From NCBI RefSeq assembly GCF_001411555.2, contig NC_049911.1:3224001-3288000 (forward strand): a stretch of DNA of 64,000 bases. Reading direction: 5' to 3'. Numbering within the stretch: position 1 is the stretch's first letter; every line of letters starts with the position of its first letter. The notes beneath the pieces were generated by a model that was not told the DNA's origin, did no database searches, and was given only the letters and a program-made list of their open reading frames with translations. Below are positions 11,184-24,523 of this stretch, in pieces. The DNA comes from Juglans regia (taxonomy: Eukaryota; Streptophyta; Magnoliopsida; Fagales; Juglandaceae). Position numbers and translations under genes: made by a program.

Positions 11184-14100
11184 TCAAAACAGTTTGAAAA
11201 TCAAGCCCCCATGAGTTGCAAAGAATGGAGCAAACACCAAGGACTCGACAGCCATGAGCTTGATGAGGATGTTGAGTGATGGACCAGATGTGTCCTTGAG
11301 AGGATCTCCGATTGTGTCGCCTATGACAGCCGCCTTGTGAGCGTCTGAACCCTTAGGACCTAGTGATTTAGCATGTTCATTCACACCAGCCTGCCAGAAC
11401 CAACATCAGAGTTCCTCCCAAAATTTGAGTGCAAAATGTAATCTTATCATGAAGTATATATAGCATGGTAGAGCAGAGAGAAATATCAGACCAAAAGTTG
11501 AAAGAGGAAAGAACATACCTCTATGTATTTCTTTGCATTATCCCATGCTCCACCTGTGTTGGAAGCTGAGATGGCAACCTACAAACAAAAACACGGTAGA
11601 ATATTCGTCAAATACAAGCATTCATCAGTCAATTGTGGTTATGGATTCTGATTCTTAGGCAGTGGTTTACTGGTTACTTGGTAATGATTGTATAAAGATG
11701 CATTAATAAATGCCTGAAAGCTATTCCTTTTTGCATAAGGGTGATAAGGAAGGTGGACTAAGACAAACAAATTCCAATATAGTAGGAGAATTTGATTTTA
11801 TAGCTTACCTGTACACCAGAAACAAGTGAACCGGCCAGAACCCCAGCAAGAGTCTCCACTCCAAAGATGGTGCCAGCAATAAGTGGTGTGAGCATGACTA
11901 AAGCACCGGGTGGGATCATTTCCCTTAGTGAAGCATCGGTAGAGATCTTGACACAAGTTGCATAGTCTGGTTTTGCCAGTCCTTCCATAAGGCCAGGAAT
12001 AGAATTGAACTGCCGGCGAACTTCTTCAACCATTTTGAGAGCTGCACTTCCAACACTCTTCATTGTCATGGCTGAAAACCAGTATGGAAGCATGGCTCCC
12101 ACAATCAACCCAATAAAGACCTTTGGAGTCAACACATCAACGGTCTTGATACCTGCCCTGCTCACATAGGCACCAAACAAAGCTAGGGAAACAAGAGCAG
12201 CCGATCCAATAGCAAAACCCTGATACAGAAAGGCATACCATGTAAAAAATCTCATAGAGCTTGACTCGAGATATGAAAATGGAGTCAGGTCCTATGGAAA
12301 TCCCAAGAGTTGAAGTTATGAGATAAACACTCTGTAAGCAAGAGCATAAGGACATATAAGATCATGATCATCAATTACAAGCATCGGAAATATAACATAT
12401 TAGTTTCTTGTCATCCCTTTTTTCTTTACTTAAAGGTGATACCAGCTTGTGTACTTTTTTTCTTTAGAAGGACAGCAACGACTCCTAAATGAGTTGAATA
12501 GCTAACCATGTATACCAACGTCTTTAGCATCGTGCTGATGCTCTAGTTATAACATGCTGCTCCAACTTAATCAGAAAGTATAGAGCCTGGAAAGAAAATA
12601 CCTTGCCAATAGCAGCAGTGGTATTTCCAGCAGCATCTAAAGCATCTGTTCTTTCGCGTATCTTATGGCTCATACCAGCCATTTCTGCAATTCCACCGGC
12701 ATTGTCACTTATGGGGCCATAAGCATCTATTGCTAGACCAGTGGCAATGGTGCTGAGCATTCCTAAAGCAGCCACAGAAATTCCATACATTGCAGCGAAG
12801 CTAAAGCTCACATAAATGGCAATGGCAATGGAAAAGATGGGAATGATGACAGATTTGTATCCCAGTGCCAAACCAAAAATCACATTTGTAGCAGCACCCG
12901 TCCTGCAAGAATCTGCCACATCCCGCACTGGACTGCAATATTTGAACATGGTAATAAGCATCACATTTGTAAGTTGTTGGTACAATACATACAAATATAA
13001 TCAGAAGCATTCATGTTTTGGGTAACACACCCAAGGAAAGTGCATAGTGGTGAAATCCCTCAGATTGGACAAGGTCATTTAAAATCATTAGATGGTTAGT
13101 GATCTCTTTTACAGTTTTAAATAGAAGGAACAGGTCACAAAGTGATGTAGGGATCACAGAGTTACCAACTTGTCATAAAATTATTTTCTAATTGAAAGTT
13201 TCCTTAAAAACTTAACAATTTTGACATTTCATTTTGATTCTGTGCCACTATGGGTGAACCTACAGCCCGTTACAGATTTTATGGACTGTGATGATAATTT
13301 CATTACGTCAAAAAAAAAATTTGGGGATATTTGACTCAAAATTTGTGATTTCTTTTATGGATCCAAATCCGAAATGGTCATGCAATATAAAAGTTGGAAT
13401 GCCACATTTCTGCAGCAGAGGCTGGAAAAAGATCCAATTATCATCACTACATGTATATGTATTAATGTTAATATTATGAGCAGCACTGCAGCAGTGCTGA
13501 AGACCAGAAGAAACTAAGCACTGAATTTTAAATCTGCGAAAGATCACTCACCTATAAGCATTGCTGGTATAATATTCTGTAGTGTACCCAATAGCAAGTC
13601 CAGCCCACAAGCCAATGGCAACGCAGAAGAAAATGTGCCTGAATCAATTTAATTTAATAAACCAGTCAAAACCTCTTGAGAAACAAACCGATTATGCCAA
13701 AGGACAGAAGAAGGGGGGAGGCATACCAATTCTTTACAGCCTTCTCAGCCCCAAAATCATAAAGAGTAAATTCTGATGGCAAAGCAAAGAAGTTGACCAC
13801 GGCAATACCAGCAGTCATCAAGACAGTTGAGATAAGAAGTTGTCTCTTCAAGGATGGTTCAATCTCACTCACATTCTTGATCTCAAAAAGATCAGTTGCA
13901 AAAAGTGTTGTTGCTAAGCAAACAACAATCCCCATTGAGCTTATAATTAGAGGATAAGACATTGCGGTGTAGTCAAGAGAGACACCAAAAGATGATATTG
14001 ATGCAACAAAGAGTGCTGCACAAGATGACTCAGCATAAGACCCAAACAGATCAGAACCCATTCCAGCAATGTCTCCTACATTATCACCCACGTTGTCCGC

Positions 14101-15805
14101 AATAACCTAAAAGAAGTAACATAAGATATCTTTAAACCAACCAATATGTACTGTACTGAGTTTGATGTACAGGTAAGGAATCTGGATCTATATGCCTCTG
14201 GAACTTTGGAAATTATGGCTACGGACAGATTCACGAATGGACGTGAGGGTAGGAAAATAAATGTGTTAGGAACTAAGAAAAAAGTAATGTGTTTACTCTT
14301 CACTCACTCTCAGATTCTGTTAATTATATCTGATTTTTAAATCTGTTGGCGAACAAAAACCATGCATGTAACAATCACATAATATGGATTCAGAAATAAG
14401 TGAAGACACGTAGAGATGTGGAGGCTTTGACCATAATCAGTAAAACAAAAGAGGAGAAAAAAGGAAATTACAGCTGGGTTTCTTGGATCATCTTCAGGGA
14501 TATTCTTCTCAACTTTTCCTACAAGGTCAGCACCAACATCAGCAGCTTTTGTATATATACCTCCTCCAACTCTTCCAAAAAGTGCCATTGAAGAACCTCC
14601 AAGTCCATAACCAGTAATAGATTCATAAAGCCCTTCCCAGTCATCTTCATAATACTGCTTGAATAGATTGATGGTGACCCACAGCACCAAAAGGCCATTG
14701 GCAGCAAGAAGGAAACCCATTACAGCACCAGAGCGAAAAGCTGTAATGAAAGCCTTACCAACACCTTTCCTCGCCTCTAGAGTGGTTCTAGCATTGGCAT
14801 AGGTAGCAATCTTCATCCCAAGAAAACCAGAAAGAACTGAGGTAAGAGCCCCGAGCAAGAATGCAACAGTGGTAAAGAAGGCATTGGCCAAAGCTGGTTT
14901 ACAATAATTCCCTGTATTGTAAGTGCAAGGTTCACTTTCGGTGCTGAAGCCCTTGACTGAACCCAGGAAAAGGAAAATGATGACACCAAATACTCCCATG
15001 AAGATACCAAGATATCTATACTCAGTAAACAGAAACGAGGTGGCCCCTGGAAACATGAGACAGATCAAAATGATGTCAAATAGTATGTAGATAAGGTGAC
15101 AAACATCATCCTGTTCTCCAAAATTCAGACCAATCCATACTCTTACAATGACTAAAAATTGAAGATCAGTACCGGATTCTACCTGCATCGATTATACTGG
15201 CATGTTACTGGAGTGGATTAACATAAAAAGCGTCCAAACTCCAGAGTATAGTATTATGTTTGAGATAAGATTACAATAGCGAATCAACATATCTCATATA
15301 TATCATAAAATTACAGAACTTCCACGAGTGCCTTTCTCTTTTTAGGTTTACTCAAACAAGGTTCCCATTTGCATCTAGCTCCATGCATGCCTCTCGGGTA
15401 TCCGTACATCCAGTGGTACTGTTTTTAAGTACTTTCTATTAAAATTTAAAGTTAAATAAAATATAAATAAAATATTATTTTTTAATATTATTATCATTTT
15501 AAAATTTAAAAAAATTAAATTATTTATTATAATTTATGTAAAAATTTTAAAAAATTATAATAATAAAATAAGATGATAAGCCACCTAATTGTGCCTCTCA
15601 AGCGTATTTATTATATCATTTTGAAACTTCAATTTTTGAGAGAGAGAGAACCCAAAAAATTTCAAAAGTTGGGTGTAGAACAAATTAGACAGTGGACCAT
15701 CATTATCATTAACATAAAAAAAGAAGACAAATTAGGAAATTTCCTCCCGACAGGAATATATATGTACCGATTTTTTAAGAATTTTTTGGGAGCCATCTTG
15801 TGGGT

Positions 15806-15838
<33 letters not shown>

Positions 15839-16013
15839 TGAAATTATGAATTGTGGTATATAGAAACTTCACACTCTTATACATCATTTAAAAATATATG
15901 AGTTTATTTTTTTATTCTCATATTTCATATTTCAAGATATGAATTAATATGAAGATAAAAAAATAAAATCATATATTTTTAAGTGATGTGTAGAATGTAA
16001 AGTTTATGTCTAA

Positions 16014-16045
<32 letters not shown>

Positions 16046-17387
16046 TATATCAACCAAATGAAAGTGTACGTAATTGCCTGACCTGCTCTGCTCCGATGGT
16101 ACCTAATATTATGGTATTTAAGCTAACTTGATAGTTTCACTTCCAAATAAAAAAAAAAAAAAACTATATATTCAGTTAGCCCGTAAAAGCGAGCACCCAC
16201 AAATATTAGAAGACCCCATGTTCTTAATAAAGAAGCTAAAAAAACATGATTAACATCAAGATCCTTTCAAATTTTCATCTTAAGTGTGAGATAGATACAT
16301 TCATAGAGTGAGTCTTACAATATTTATTATTTGTTTAATGTTATCCAAAGTATTTAAATGAATAATATTTAATATTGTAGGACCAACTTCACGCCTCTAT
16401 CTCAACCAATGAATCTGCCTACTGGTTGCCAGACTATTAGGAAAAAACCACTTTAGAAGTCAGTTATATGTCAATTACAGTGGACAAGCTGAGATAGGAT
16501 AAAAATCTTGGTGCTTTTAAAATAGGAGTAGAATAAGAAACTATACAAAATTTTTATCCGATGTCATCTCATTTTATTCTCAAATATAATTTAAATATAA
16601 AATTTTTAAATTAATCTTTATAATTTTTTTAAATTTTTAAATAAAAAATAAAAAACAATTTAAATTTTTTCAAATTTCTAAATAAAAATAATATTATTAA
16701 AATATTTTAATTTTATAATATTTTTTATTCAACCTTTTATCTCTAATTTTTTAAAATTTAAAAATTATTCAATTCAAACTATCTAATTATTATTTATAAA
16801 TTATTTTATTACTATTCATAAAATTATTACTCATCTCATTTCGAAAACAATACAATTACGTACTAACCTCTCTCTTTCTTTTCTTCGTCAGTACCATAAC
16901 ATGCTGAAACCCAACATCATCATCCTCAATTCAATAACAAAATCATGACATAGAAATTAAATTTAAAAAAAAAAAAAAAACATTCGATATCTTTGGCCCA
17001 TAAAAAACAGCACAAAGAATAACAAGCACCAAAAGCAAAACACAGACCTCAACCTTCAAGCTGAGCTAAACAATAACATGAATCAATTGCCAGTCCAGGA
17101 AAAGGTAAATAACCTTAGAGAGAGAGTGTGTGTGAGTGAGAGAGCTTACCGACAGAAATGGCATTCTGAATTTCAGCACACTTGATAGAAGCCTCAAGAC
17201 CGTCTACACCCTCCTCAAACTCTGCTTCATCAATCAGGCTGCCTTTATATTCATGATCATAATCATCAGAATCACCAGACACCCTGACCTTGGAGACCAA
17301 GAACCACTGAAGCAAAGCAAACCCAATCCCAATCAAAGCAGCCGCAGGTATCAGAACCTGCGTAACTTCCTCACACATCACACCCAT
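11184..17387 (-). CDS. AVP1: Vacuolar H+-translocating inorganic pyrophosphatase, type I
   Basis: This is the membrane proton pump that uses PPi hydrolysis to acidify the vacuole. Eight exons with GT-AG borders are 17387-17150, 15046-14472, 14106-13727, 13638-13552, 12932-12602, 12219-11809, 11578-11519 and 11390-11184. They sum to 2289 nt (762 residues), the usual length. The N-terminal membrane helix ([20 protein letters not shown]) is followed by a variable acidic stretch. The substrate motif [11 protein letters not shown] (DX7KXE) is in exon 2 and [20 protein letters not shown] begins exon 3. [16 protein letters not shown] and [10 protein letters not shown] lie at exons 5-6. Alanine in GNTTAA is the signature of the K+-stimulated (type I, AVP1-like) class. 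The C-terminus [13 protein letters not shown] is complete. The ATG at 17387 is the first one in frame with the family N-terminus; the upstream open stretch to 17507 is 5'UTR. Confidence 0.97.
15430..15585 (-). mobile_element. Tourist-like MITE copy in pyrophosphatase intron 1
   Basis: AT-rich copy of the recurrent family ('aaatattattttttaatattattatcattttaaaatttaaaaaaatt...'). The order is the same as in the copy at 29447-29607. It lies within the 2.1-kb first intron. Ends were not determined. Confidence 0.4.
15806..16045. repeat. TA microsatellites in pyrophosphatase intron 1
   Basis: Two (TA)n runs at about 15811-15837 and 16014-16041 flank inverted AT-rich sequence ('cttcacactcttatacatcatttaaaaatatatgag' against 'catatatttttaagtgatgtgtagaatgtaaag'). 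The arrangement could be a small foldback element with TA-rich edges. Confidence 0.45.
16545..16860. mobile_element. Degraded MITE copy in pyrophosphatase intron 1
   Basis: Very AT-rich block with words shared with the recurrent MITE family ('ataatatttttt attcaacc', 'ctcatctcattt'), longer and more diverged than the other copies. It ends near 'actcatctcatttcgaaaacaa'. Boundaries are uncertain. Confidence 0.35.
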
Positions 17388-17507
17388 AGCGCAAAAACCA
17401 ACACTACTTGCTGATATCTGACTACTTTTCTTGACCAATGTAGCAAAAACCAGTAGTACGTACTGGGTCTTGAAGTACTGCAGCCTCTCTCTCTCTCTGA
17501 GATCCAA

Positions 17508-17982
17508 ACCTATTGATCTAGAAAGTACATTATCCTTCTAGCTTCATGAATTATCCCAGCGGCCTCTTTTTTTTTTCTTTTTTTCTTTTTTTTTGTCCTG
17601 ATCATATATATCCGAGTGGCCTTGCATGGCCTTGTGAATGAATGAACAGTATGACTTTGAATGGCTGTTGGGTGTAGCAAACTGGTTGTTTTGATTAACG
17701 GGTAGGAGTTCTGTCTGTCAGTGCAGTCTTTATCCAGTGGGATTATTTAATTTATTTGCCTATGAAGGATTGGTAAGCAATCTTCCATGATAAAAGAGAT
17801 ACATATATTTGATATATATACATATATATATTTATTCATTATTTTAATTTTTATCATCTTTTTATTATTTTATAATATATTATTAAATAAGAAATTTATA
17901 AATAAAATATAATATATAATCTTTAATTATCTAATATTATATTATAAAAAAATAATAAAAATTACGATGACGAATAACATTA

Positions 17983-18022
<40 letters not shown>

Positions 18023-18769
18023 AGAAGCTGCATATCATGTCTTCTATGATTTATTATTTGATGCAAAAAAAAGATGTCCAATGAATTACAAAACCACAGC
18101 ATTTACTGCATTTTTATTATGCTAGCTTATAAGCTACGTACTCTCGATCAACTAGCTACGTACGTCAAAGTCCAATCGATCGCTTTCTTTGTGATGTTGA
18201 GGCTGCTGCACGCCATGCCACGCCACGCCACGCCACGACGGCATGCATATAATGATCATTGCCATTGACAGGATCGACCTACGTACTTAACAATTTCCCG
18301 GGCCGGGAGTAGTTGATCAACTACTACCATACCTAACAGTTAATAAGAAAATTCAACACTACTACTACTGAATCACATTAATATTAATTTATCAGTATAG
18401 TCGACTGTTATGTATACTTCAAAAATTTGATGTACAGTTATTTTTATCGACTCTTTATATGCTTTACTAGTGATTAATTACATTATTTTTTTTAATATAA
18501 AATAATTATTTTGATCAATCACGTTAATAGAATTTGTAAAAAATATATAAAAATAATTGTATGTAGCAGAACTCTTAATATTAATATATTCTAAAAAAAA
18601 TAATTTAAATTCTTTATAATGATTTATATATAGCCTAGTTTTGCCTAATATTAAAGAATCCATATTGACTACGGCTGGCCTATTACTTGTACAACCCATC
18701 ACAAATTGGGGACATCACAAAAAATGTTTTTAATCACTGGCGTTTAACTTTTTATTATTTAACTTGATG
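17508..18769. other. Intergenic DNA upstream of the H+-pyrophosphatase
   Basis: Contains the pyrophosphatase promoter; a TATA-like 'atatatat' lies near 17605. There is a (TA)n microsatellite at about 17980-18021 and a short tandem of CCACG pentamers at about 18216-18237. No gene was recognised. Confidence 0.4.
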
Positions 18770-20225
18770 TAATTGAGACTGTCCGTTTGTATCGAGTTTT
18801 TTCTCGGCCCGGTCCAACTTTTGGAATATGGTTTCCATATGGTTTTTGCCTCGGAAAAAACCACATTATCTACCCGACCCTACCCCGCTTGGGTGGGTGG
18901 ATTGCCCCCGAGCCGTCCGCCCAATCTAGACCAAAATCTGTTTTTCACTTCAAAGTTACATATATTACTATAAAATTTGAAAGTCTAAAATATATAAAAT
19001 TAAATGTTATCTCTAAATATAAGTAAACCTAAAAAATTTTCTAACTAATAATTCTAACCTATTATAAAGTAGTATAAACTATTATACATTAATATAAAAG
19101 TTAATCTAAAAATATTATAAATGTTCAAATAGTTTGAATGAATCACAATGCTACAACAATTGACATACATTGAAAAAAGGTAATAAAGGTAACAATATAA
19201 TTGTTAACATAAGTATAAACTACAAATAATTAATCAACAAACTAATTATGGTGTATCAAAATCAAACTATCAATGTGCGCCCGATGTAGATTGAGATGAA
19301 GTCTCTTTTTCCTAAGCTGTCCCTATAATAATTTAATTTAAAATTAGATTTCTCATATAAATATAACACAATTTATTATAAGCAAAAACAAATAATGATT
19401 TAAGAGCGATTACCACTTCCAATAATTGGTGTAGGGGTAGGTGTAGAGGCAGGTGTACGGGTTAGGGTAGGTCTAGGGGAGGTAGCACTAATACTAGTGT
19501 TTAGAGTTGATGCACAATCATCATTATCCATGACTTTGACAAACAATCAAGTACCAGACTTGATTTTTAAAATCACACAAAAATTAAAAATCATACAAAA
19601 ATCACACAATCAAGTTTGGGGTTTCAAATTTAGTTCGGATTGAGATCTTAGCATAGATTGCGGTTTTAATTTTGAAACCCCATAATAGATTAGGTTAGGG
19701 GTTTCAAATTGAACCTATAACCTAATTTAGGGTTTCAATATGAAATCCTAACATAAATTGAAGTTTCGGATTGAAAGCGTAAACTAATTTAAGGAAATGC
19801 TTCCTCAAAATCAAACAACAAGATCTAACCTAATCATAGAATCCAACTCCACAACATTCAAACACACAATCCCATTCTCCATCGAAGACAATTCCATCTT
19901 CCATTGAAAATATAAAACAATTTGGATTTCAGAATTTCAAAGAACTTAGAGCTTTGAGATACTTACAAGGTGAGTTGGAGAGAAAATAAATTTGGCGACA
20001 GTGATGGCATGATTGAGTGAGAGAGTTGAGAGAGAGATACGGGGAAGGGATGATTAAACCTATAATCAAATGACACCGAAATTTATTATAAAACTTAATT
20101 TTTTTAATATATATATGGGTCGGGCCGATGCCCAACTCGGTCCCCGCCCCCCCCATCTATAGAATGGGTAGTTGCCTGCCCATCCACCTAGGGCTAGATA
20201 CCAGGCATACTGAAAGTGACGAGGG
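18770..20225. mobile_element. Possible non-autonomous transposon with GC-rich ends
   Basis: An AT-rich interior without coding sequence is bounded by two GC-rich, cytosine- and guanine-run sequences. On the left, 'ctcggcccggtccaac' to 'gccgtccgcccaatc' (18800-18930); on the right, 'gggtcgggccgatgcccaactcgg' to 'ccacctagggctag' (20115-20195). The style resembles plant hAT-type elements with GGTTCGGT-like ends. I could not align inverted ends or find a target duplication, so class and borders are tentative. Confidence 0.3.
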
Positions 20226-22264
20226 AGACGAAAGCAGAGATCTTTAAGCTAGAGGCAAATAATCCAACACCTGCGCCGACTGAGTCATTGACTTTGCTTA
20301 ATGAAAAATGGATTCTCGCGTTAGTTATCTATTTTGTTTCGTGACAATATGTTAGGATACGAAGAAAATAAGAATCAAAAGTCCTAATCTTATCCACTTA
20401 ACCTCATATGCCCGTTTGAGTTGGTCTTTTGAATGAACTAGCTAGTGTAGTCTCTTGATGGAATTATCCACGATATTACAGCTGCTTGCCTATAATCTTC
20501 TTGTAGTTGGAGTCTCACGTGTGATGAAATCTCAAGGCCAGTAATAATAAGAAATTAATCTAACGTTATTTGTGCCAAACATTAAGATCATGTTATCTTC
20601 CGCCTCTCTAGGTTCACTTGGAGTTGATTGCAAAATCCGATACAATTCGGGTATCTGAATTTTCAAATTTCAAAAATCTTCATGATAATTATAACTTGGA
20701 TTAATCAGAGCGAATACCCGTCCGGGTGGCCATTCTTAATATTTTCATTAAGATAACTATCTCAACCAATCTCATCTCATCTCATTTTTTTTTTCTAAAT
20801 ATCACTCACACAAATATTTTTTAATTTTAAATTTTCAACTTTTTCATCTAATTGTTACCTAATAATTACAACTTTACTAAACTTTTAAATAAAACACAAA
20901 AAATAATTCTACTTTTTCAAATTTCAAAAGAAAAATAATATTAAAAAATAATATTATAATAATATTTTAACTTTATAATATTTTTATTTAATTTTTTATC
21001 TCTTATTTCTCAAAATTCAATAAAACATCTTAATTCAAATCATTTTATTATTATTCACATATTTTTCATTTTATTTCTTCTCAACATTCAAAGTGTTCAT
21101 CAAGCTAGCCTCTCTTTGGTAGGTGACTAACTATGTTGCCTAGTTCAAATCCAGCCCAAAAGTTTTGACATTTTAAATTGATAGTCAGTGCCCGAACCGT
21201 CAAACCCATACTTACTTGACATGAACCTCAGGTATATACTCTAATAGACATACAACAACGGCGTCTCAATCATTTCCTGTTTATACTTTATCAGTTTATC
21301 CCATCTTTACGAGTCTGTATGGCGCTCCTACAAGCAACATTCACCAATATTGAATAAACCACAAAAGATGGACTTGTTATATTTTCTGTAGGCTATCACC
21401 AATATACATCAGCCCTGATCTACCTCGGATTTCCAACGAATCTGTCAAAGCAGTGTCCCTGATTACTTGCAGATGAATCAGTCCCCTTTTTCACTTTACA
21501 GAATATTGAGTGAGAAAAACAATGCAAAACTATCATACAATTGTCCCAACCACTTCATCTCAGCTCACCCATATGCCAATTATACAATATCTAACTATAA
21601 CATACAATTGTCCAAGTAGACAGATATTTAACAACAGAAAAAGAAGCTTAGCAATTACATTTGACAAAAATGTGCACAAAGTGGCAGAGTAACAAACTCT
21701 GCATTTCGTAGGTACTTGAGACTTCATGCCCCAAAAAATGGGAAAGAACAGAAAATTATATTGATATAGAAAACTGATCCGATGGTCATGAATTAAACTT
21801 TCAAATGAGAAAAGAGAGCTCATGATATCAATAATCTCATCATAACCTCTTTATGCATATGAATTCACTTGCCACAACCTCTTCAAAAGCCGCTTTGGGA
21901 AAAGTGATGCCTAAATGAAGAGGTTTGGAATCTTTTTTGTGACGGCTGACGGAGGGGAGTGATGGCGAGGCAAACACTGCAATTGCAACAGACGGGATTC
22001 CACTTGAAGTCCTCACCTTTTGCTTTTAGCAATGGACCTTTTACGTATAACACAGTCTGGCGATAGAAAGGGGGAGATACTAACCCCATAAGTATTAACT
22101 GGCTATACTTGACACCAACCAGAAAGCATCATATCCATGTAAAAAACTTCCATTTGCAACTCAGAAAACGAAAATGTCTAATCTAATATTTTCTCACCTG
22201 AATGTTGCAAGAATCTTCTAGAGCCGAAGAGGCCCATGCCAAAGACAACAACGCCATTTTAATA
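20226..22264. other. Intergenic DNA downstream of the pseudouridine synthase, with a MITE
   Basis: No gene was recognised. A diverged member of the recurrent MITE family lies at about 20755-21090 ('ctcaaccaatctcatctcatctc' to 'attcaaatcattttattattattcac'). The part near 22200-22264 is probably the 3'UTR of the synthase gene. Confidence 0.4.
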
Positions 22265-24234
22265 TTATTGCTGCAATGCCTGGCTGGGCCATAGAGGTAG
22301 AGGTGCTTGAAACATGATAGGAAGACCAGTAACAGGGTGCTCAAACGATAAGCTCTCCGCATGAAGTTCATGGCCATCATAAGTTCTCCCTTTCCACTCA
22401 TAGACACCTTCATATTTCACATCCCCTCTGATGGAAATTCCAAGATATTGACAATGTAAGCGAATTTGATGTGTTCTTCCACTTCGAGGATAAGCTCTTA
22501 CCAATATCTCATCCTTCTTTATACCGCTGTCTATTACAGCTCTCTCTTCAACTACAATAGTATTTTCTTCATCTTTCCTAAATTCAGATGGCTCTTTGAA
22601 GCTCCCTTGTCCATTTATTGATAATACTTCAAATGATGTTTCCATGTCTCTGACTACTGATCCACCCGGTAGCATCCGACCAACATCTGATGCAGCATAA
22701 ACACGCCAGACCCCAAACTTTGACCTGCCATGACCTGATTTAATGGTTATTTTTTCCCATTTTGGAGCTGGACCAACGCAGTGAGCAATGTATGTTTTGG
22801 TAACCTTGTGATTAGTGAATGCTTGGACAAGCTTAGAAGCTACTTTGTGGGACTTTGTTATCAGCATAACCCCACTGGTGTCACGATCAAGTCGGTTAGC
22901 AAGATGAAGCTCTGGAGACTTGATCTTGGTCCCTGACATTGAAACATTTTAATTTGGTTCCATATTCAAGAAATGGCTGACTTTTAAGCTATCAGAAAGC
23001 AATATTGATCTTCCGTCTTTATTATAGAATTTTCAGAATTTGCACATCCAATCAACTTTATGGCTTGCAGCTTACAGAATATCATAGACATCAGATGGCA
23101 TGCCTAGCGACTTGAAACGTCTAATATTCAGAATGGTCCCATTTACAGCAAGCTCTGATCAGGTTAGGTTGCCTTGTGACTTAAAACATCTAATATTCGG
23201 AATAATCTCATTTACGAAAAGCTCAGTATAAGTTCTATGAATTGAAACCCTATGCAAATGAAGAGATCTTTAGATACCCCATACAGCTTTCCCAAAAAGC
23301 ACACATGAAAGAGTTCATTTTTTGTCCAGCTATTTCACAATTGGTCATTTATGGGATTTCCTTCAAATCAATCTACAACTTTTTCTTGCAGATGAACTCA
23401 AGTAATTTCCAAATATATTAAGGAAACTCATTTTATCCAGAAGCAAACTCGAAATGCAGCCTAGCATTCAAAAGAAATTGTCCAAGTCAATCGAATTCTA
23501 TCAAGCATCGAATTACTCTGTACTGTCAACTTCTTGTATATGATAATGGGCAATGGCCTTATATAGAACAGACAAAAAGATAGTGGTTTTGTTTCTCAAC
23601 AATCAGATACACTTCGATAAAAGAGTTTTCAGTGTGGAAAATTAAAAATCCACACGTACGGTTCAGCAATCTCTCTTGAATTTAGTGAACCTCGAAAACC
23701 AAAAGTCAATTTTCTGGGATGTGTACTTTATAGAAATCAATGAAGAAATCAAAGAAGCTTCAAAACCACCCACAAAGGAGGGGGAAAAAAAGAAAGAGAA
23801 AAGAGAGAGGAGAAGTTAAGCAGACCTTCACTGAGTCGTCCACCAGACTCGGCCGCGTCACAGAGAAGTTGAGGGACGGAGGCCAACACGCTCTCACAGT
23901 AGATCCCCTTGGGCTTGTTCACTGCAATGAGCCACTCGTCCTCGTACACCACATGGGTTCTTGAGAGAGCAAAGAGACTGGACTTGGAGGAGGCAGACTC
24001 GGCTCTGCGGAGCTCTACGCTCTTGGAGATGGGAGGCAGTGGGGGAGAGAGTGGCACAGGGTAATTTTGTGGGGTTTGGAGGGTGTTTACAGAAGTGGGT
24101 TTTGTTGGGTCGGGTTGGTTAGACATGGCGGGGGCGGCGGTTGTCACGCAGCTGAGAGGGAAGAGAGGTTTGGGGAACCTCGAGAGGAAGATCGTGGTGG
24201 AGGGTAAGGGTTGAAGACAGGAAGGGAGTCGCAT
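22265..24234 (-). CDS. RPUS1: RNA pseudouridine synthase, RluA family
   Basis: This enzyme isomerises uridine to pseudouridine in RNA, probably in an organelle or the cytosol. Two exons, 24234-23826 and 22932-22265, join at a GT-AG intron and give 1077 nt (358 residues). The catalytic motif is ANRLDRDTSGVMLITKS, with the catalytic Asp in RLDRD. Further family signatures are VVYEDEWLIAVNKPKGI (exon 1), KTYIAHCVG, YPRSGRTHQIRLHCQ and FEHPVTGLPIMFQAPLP near the C-terminus. The N-terminus is rich in Ser, Thr and Pro and could be a weak transit peptide; a second Met follows at residue 37. The gene is divergently transcribed from the release-factor gene, with only 289 bp between start codons. The synthase core is complete. 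Confidence 0.92.
23101..23224 (+). repeat. Old tandem duplication in the synthase intron
   Basis: Two 55-bp copies sharing 'ctaatattc.gaat' and 'catttac..' lie at 23101-23155 and 23170-23224 (period 69). They differ at roughly a fifth of positions. The repeat is intronic and looks neutral. Confidence 0.55.
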
Positions 24235-24523
24235 TTGCAGATTTCACTTCTTCGAAGAATTAATTGTAGTGGCGACTTTTCGGAGTTCTAAAAGCGAAGC
24301 GACGATTTGTTTTTTAATTCTGTTTCCGAGGCCTCAAATAGTCAAATATATGGAAAACTAAACACGTCGTCGTTTCATGGGCAGTCTAAACCCTGAGGCT
24401 GAGAGCACCTCTTCATACCTCCGACATAAACCCTAATACTTCAATCCATCAAAATAGAAAACAGAGAAATTCAATTTTGTGTTCCCCAATTCGTCTTCCA
24501 AATCCAAAAAAAAGAAAAAAAAA
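24235..24523. promoter_or_regulatory. Bidirectional promoter of the synthase and release-factor genes
   Basis: Only 289 bp separate two divergent start codons. The interval contains a telo-box AAACCCTAA (24428-24436), a near copy AAACCCTGA and a TGGGC site-II-like core near 24378. Telo-box plus site II is common in plant promoters of translation genes. No TATA box stands out for either gene. Confidence 0.6.

Noticed and set aside
18773..19026. Overlapping open frames of 66 and 79 codons
   Set aside because: They fall in the GC-rich edge of a likely transposon and have no domain.
24479..24523. Upstream in-frame GTG as a longer start for the release factor
   Set aside because: Plant nuclear genes rarely use GTG; the ATG at 24524 follows an A-rich context and gives a normal targeting region.
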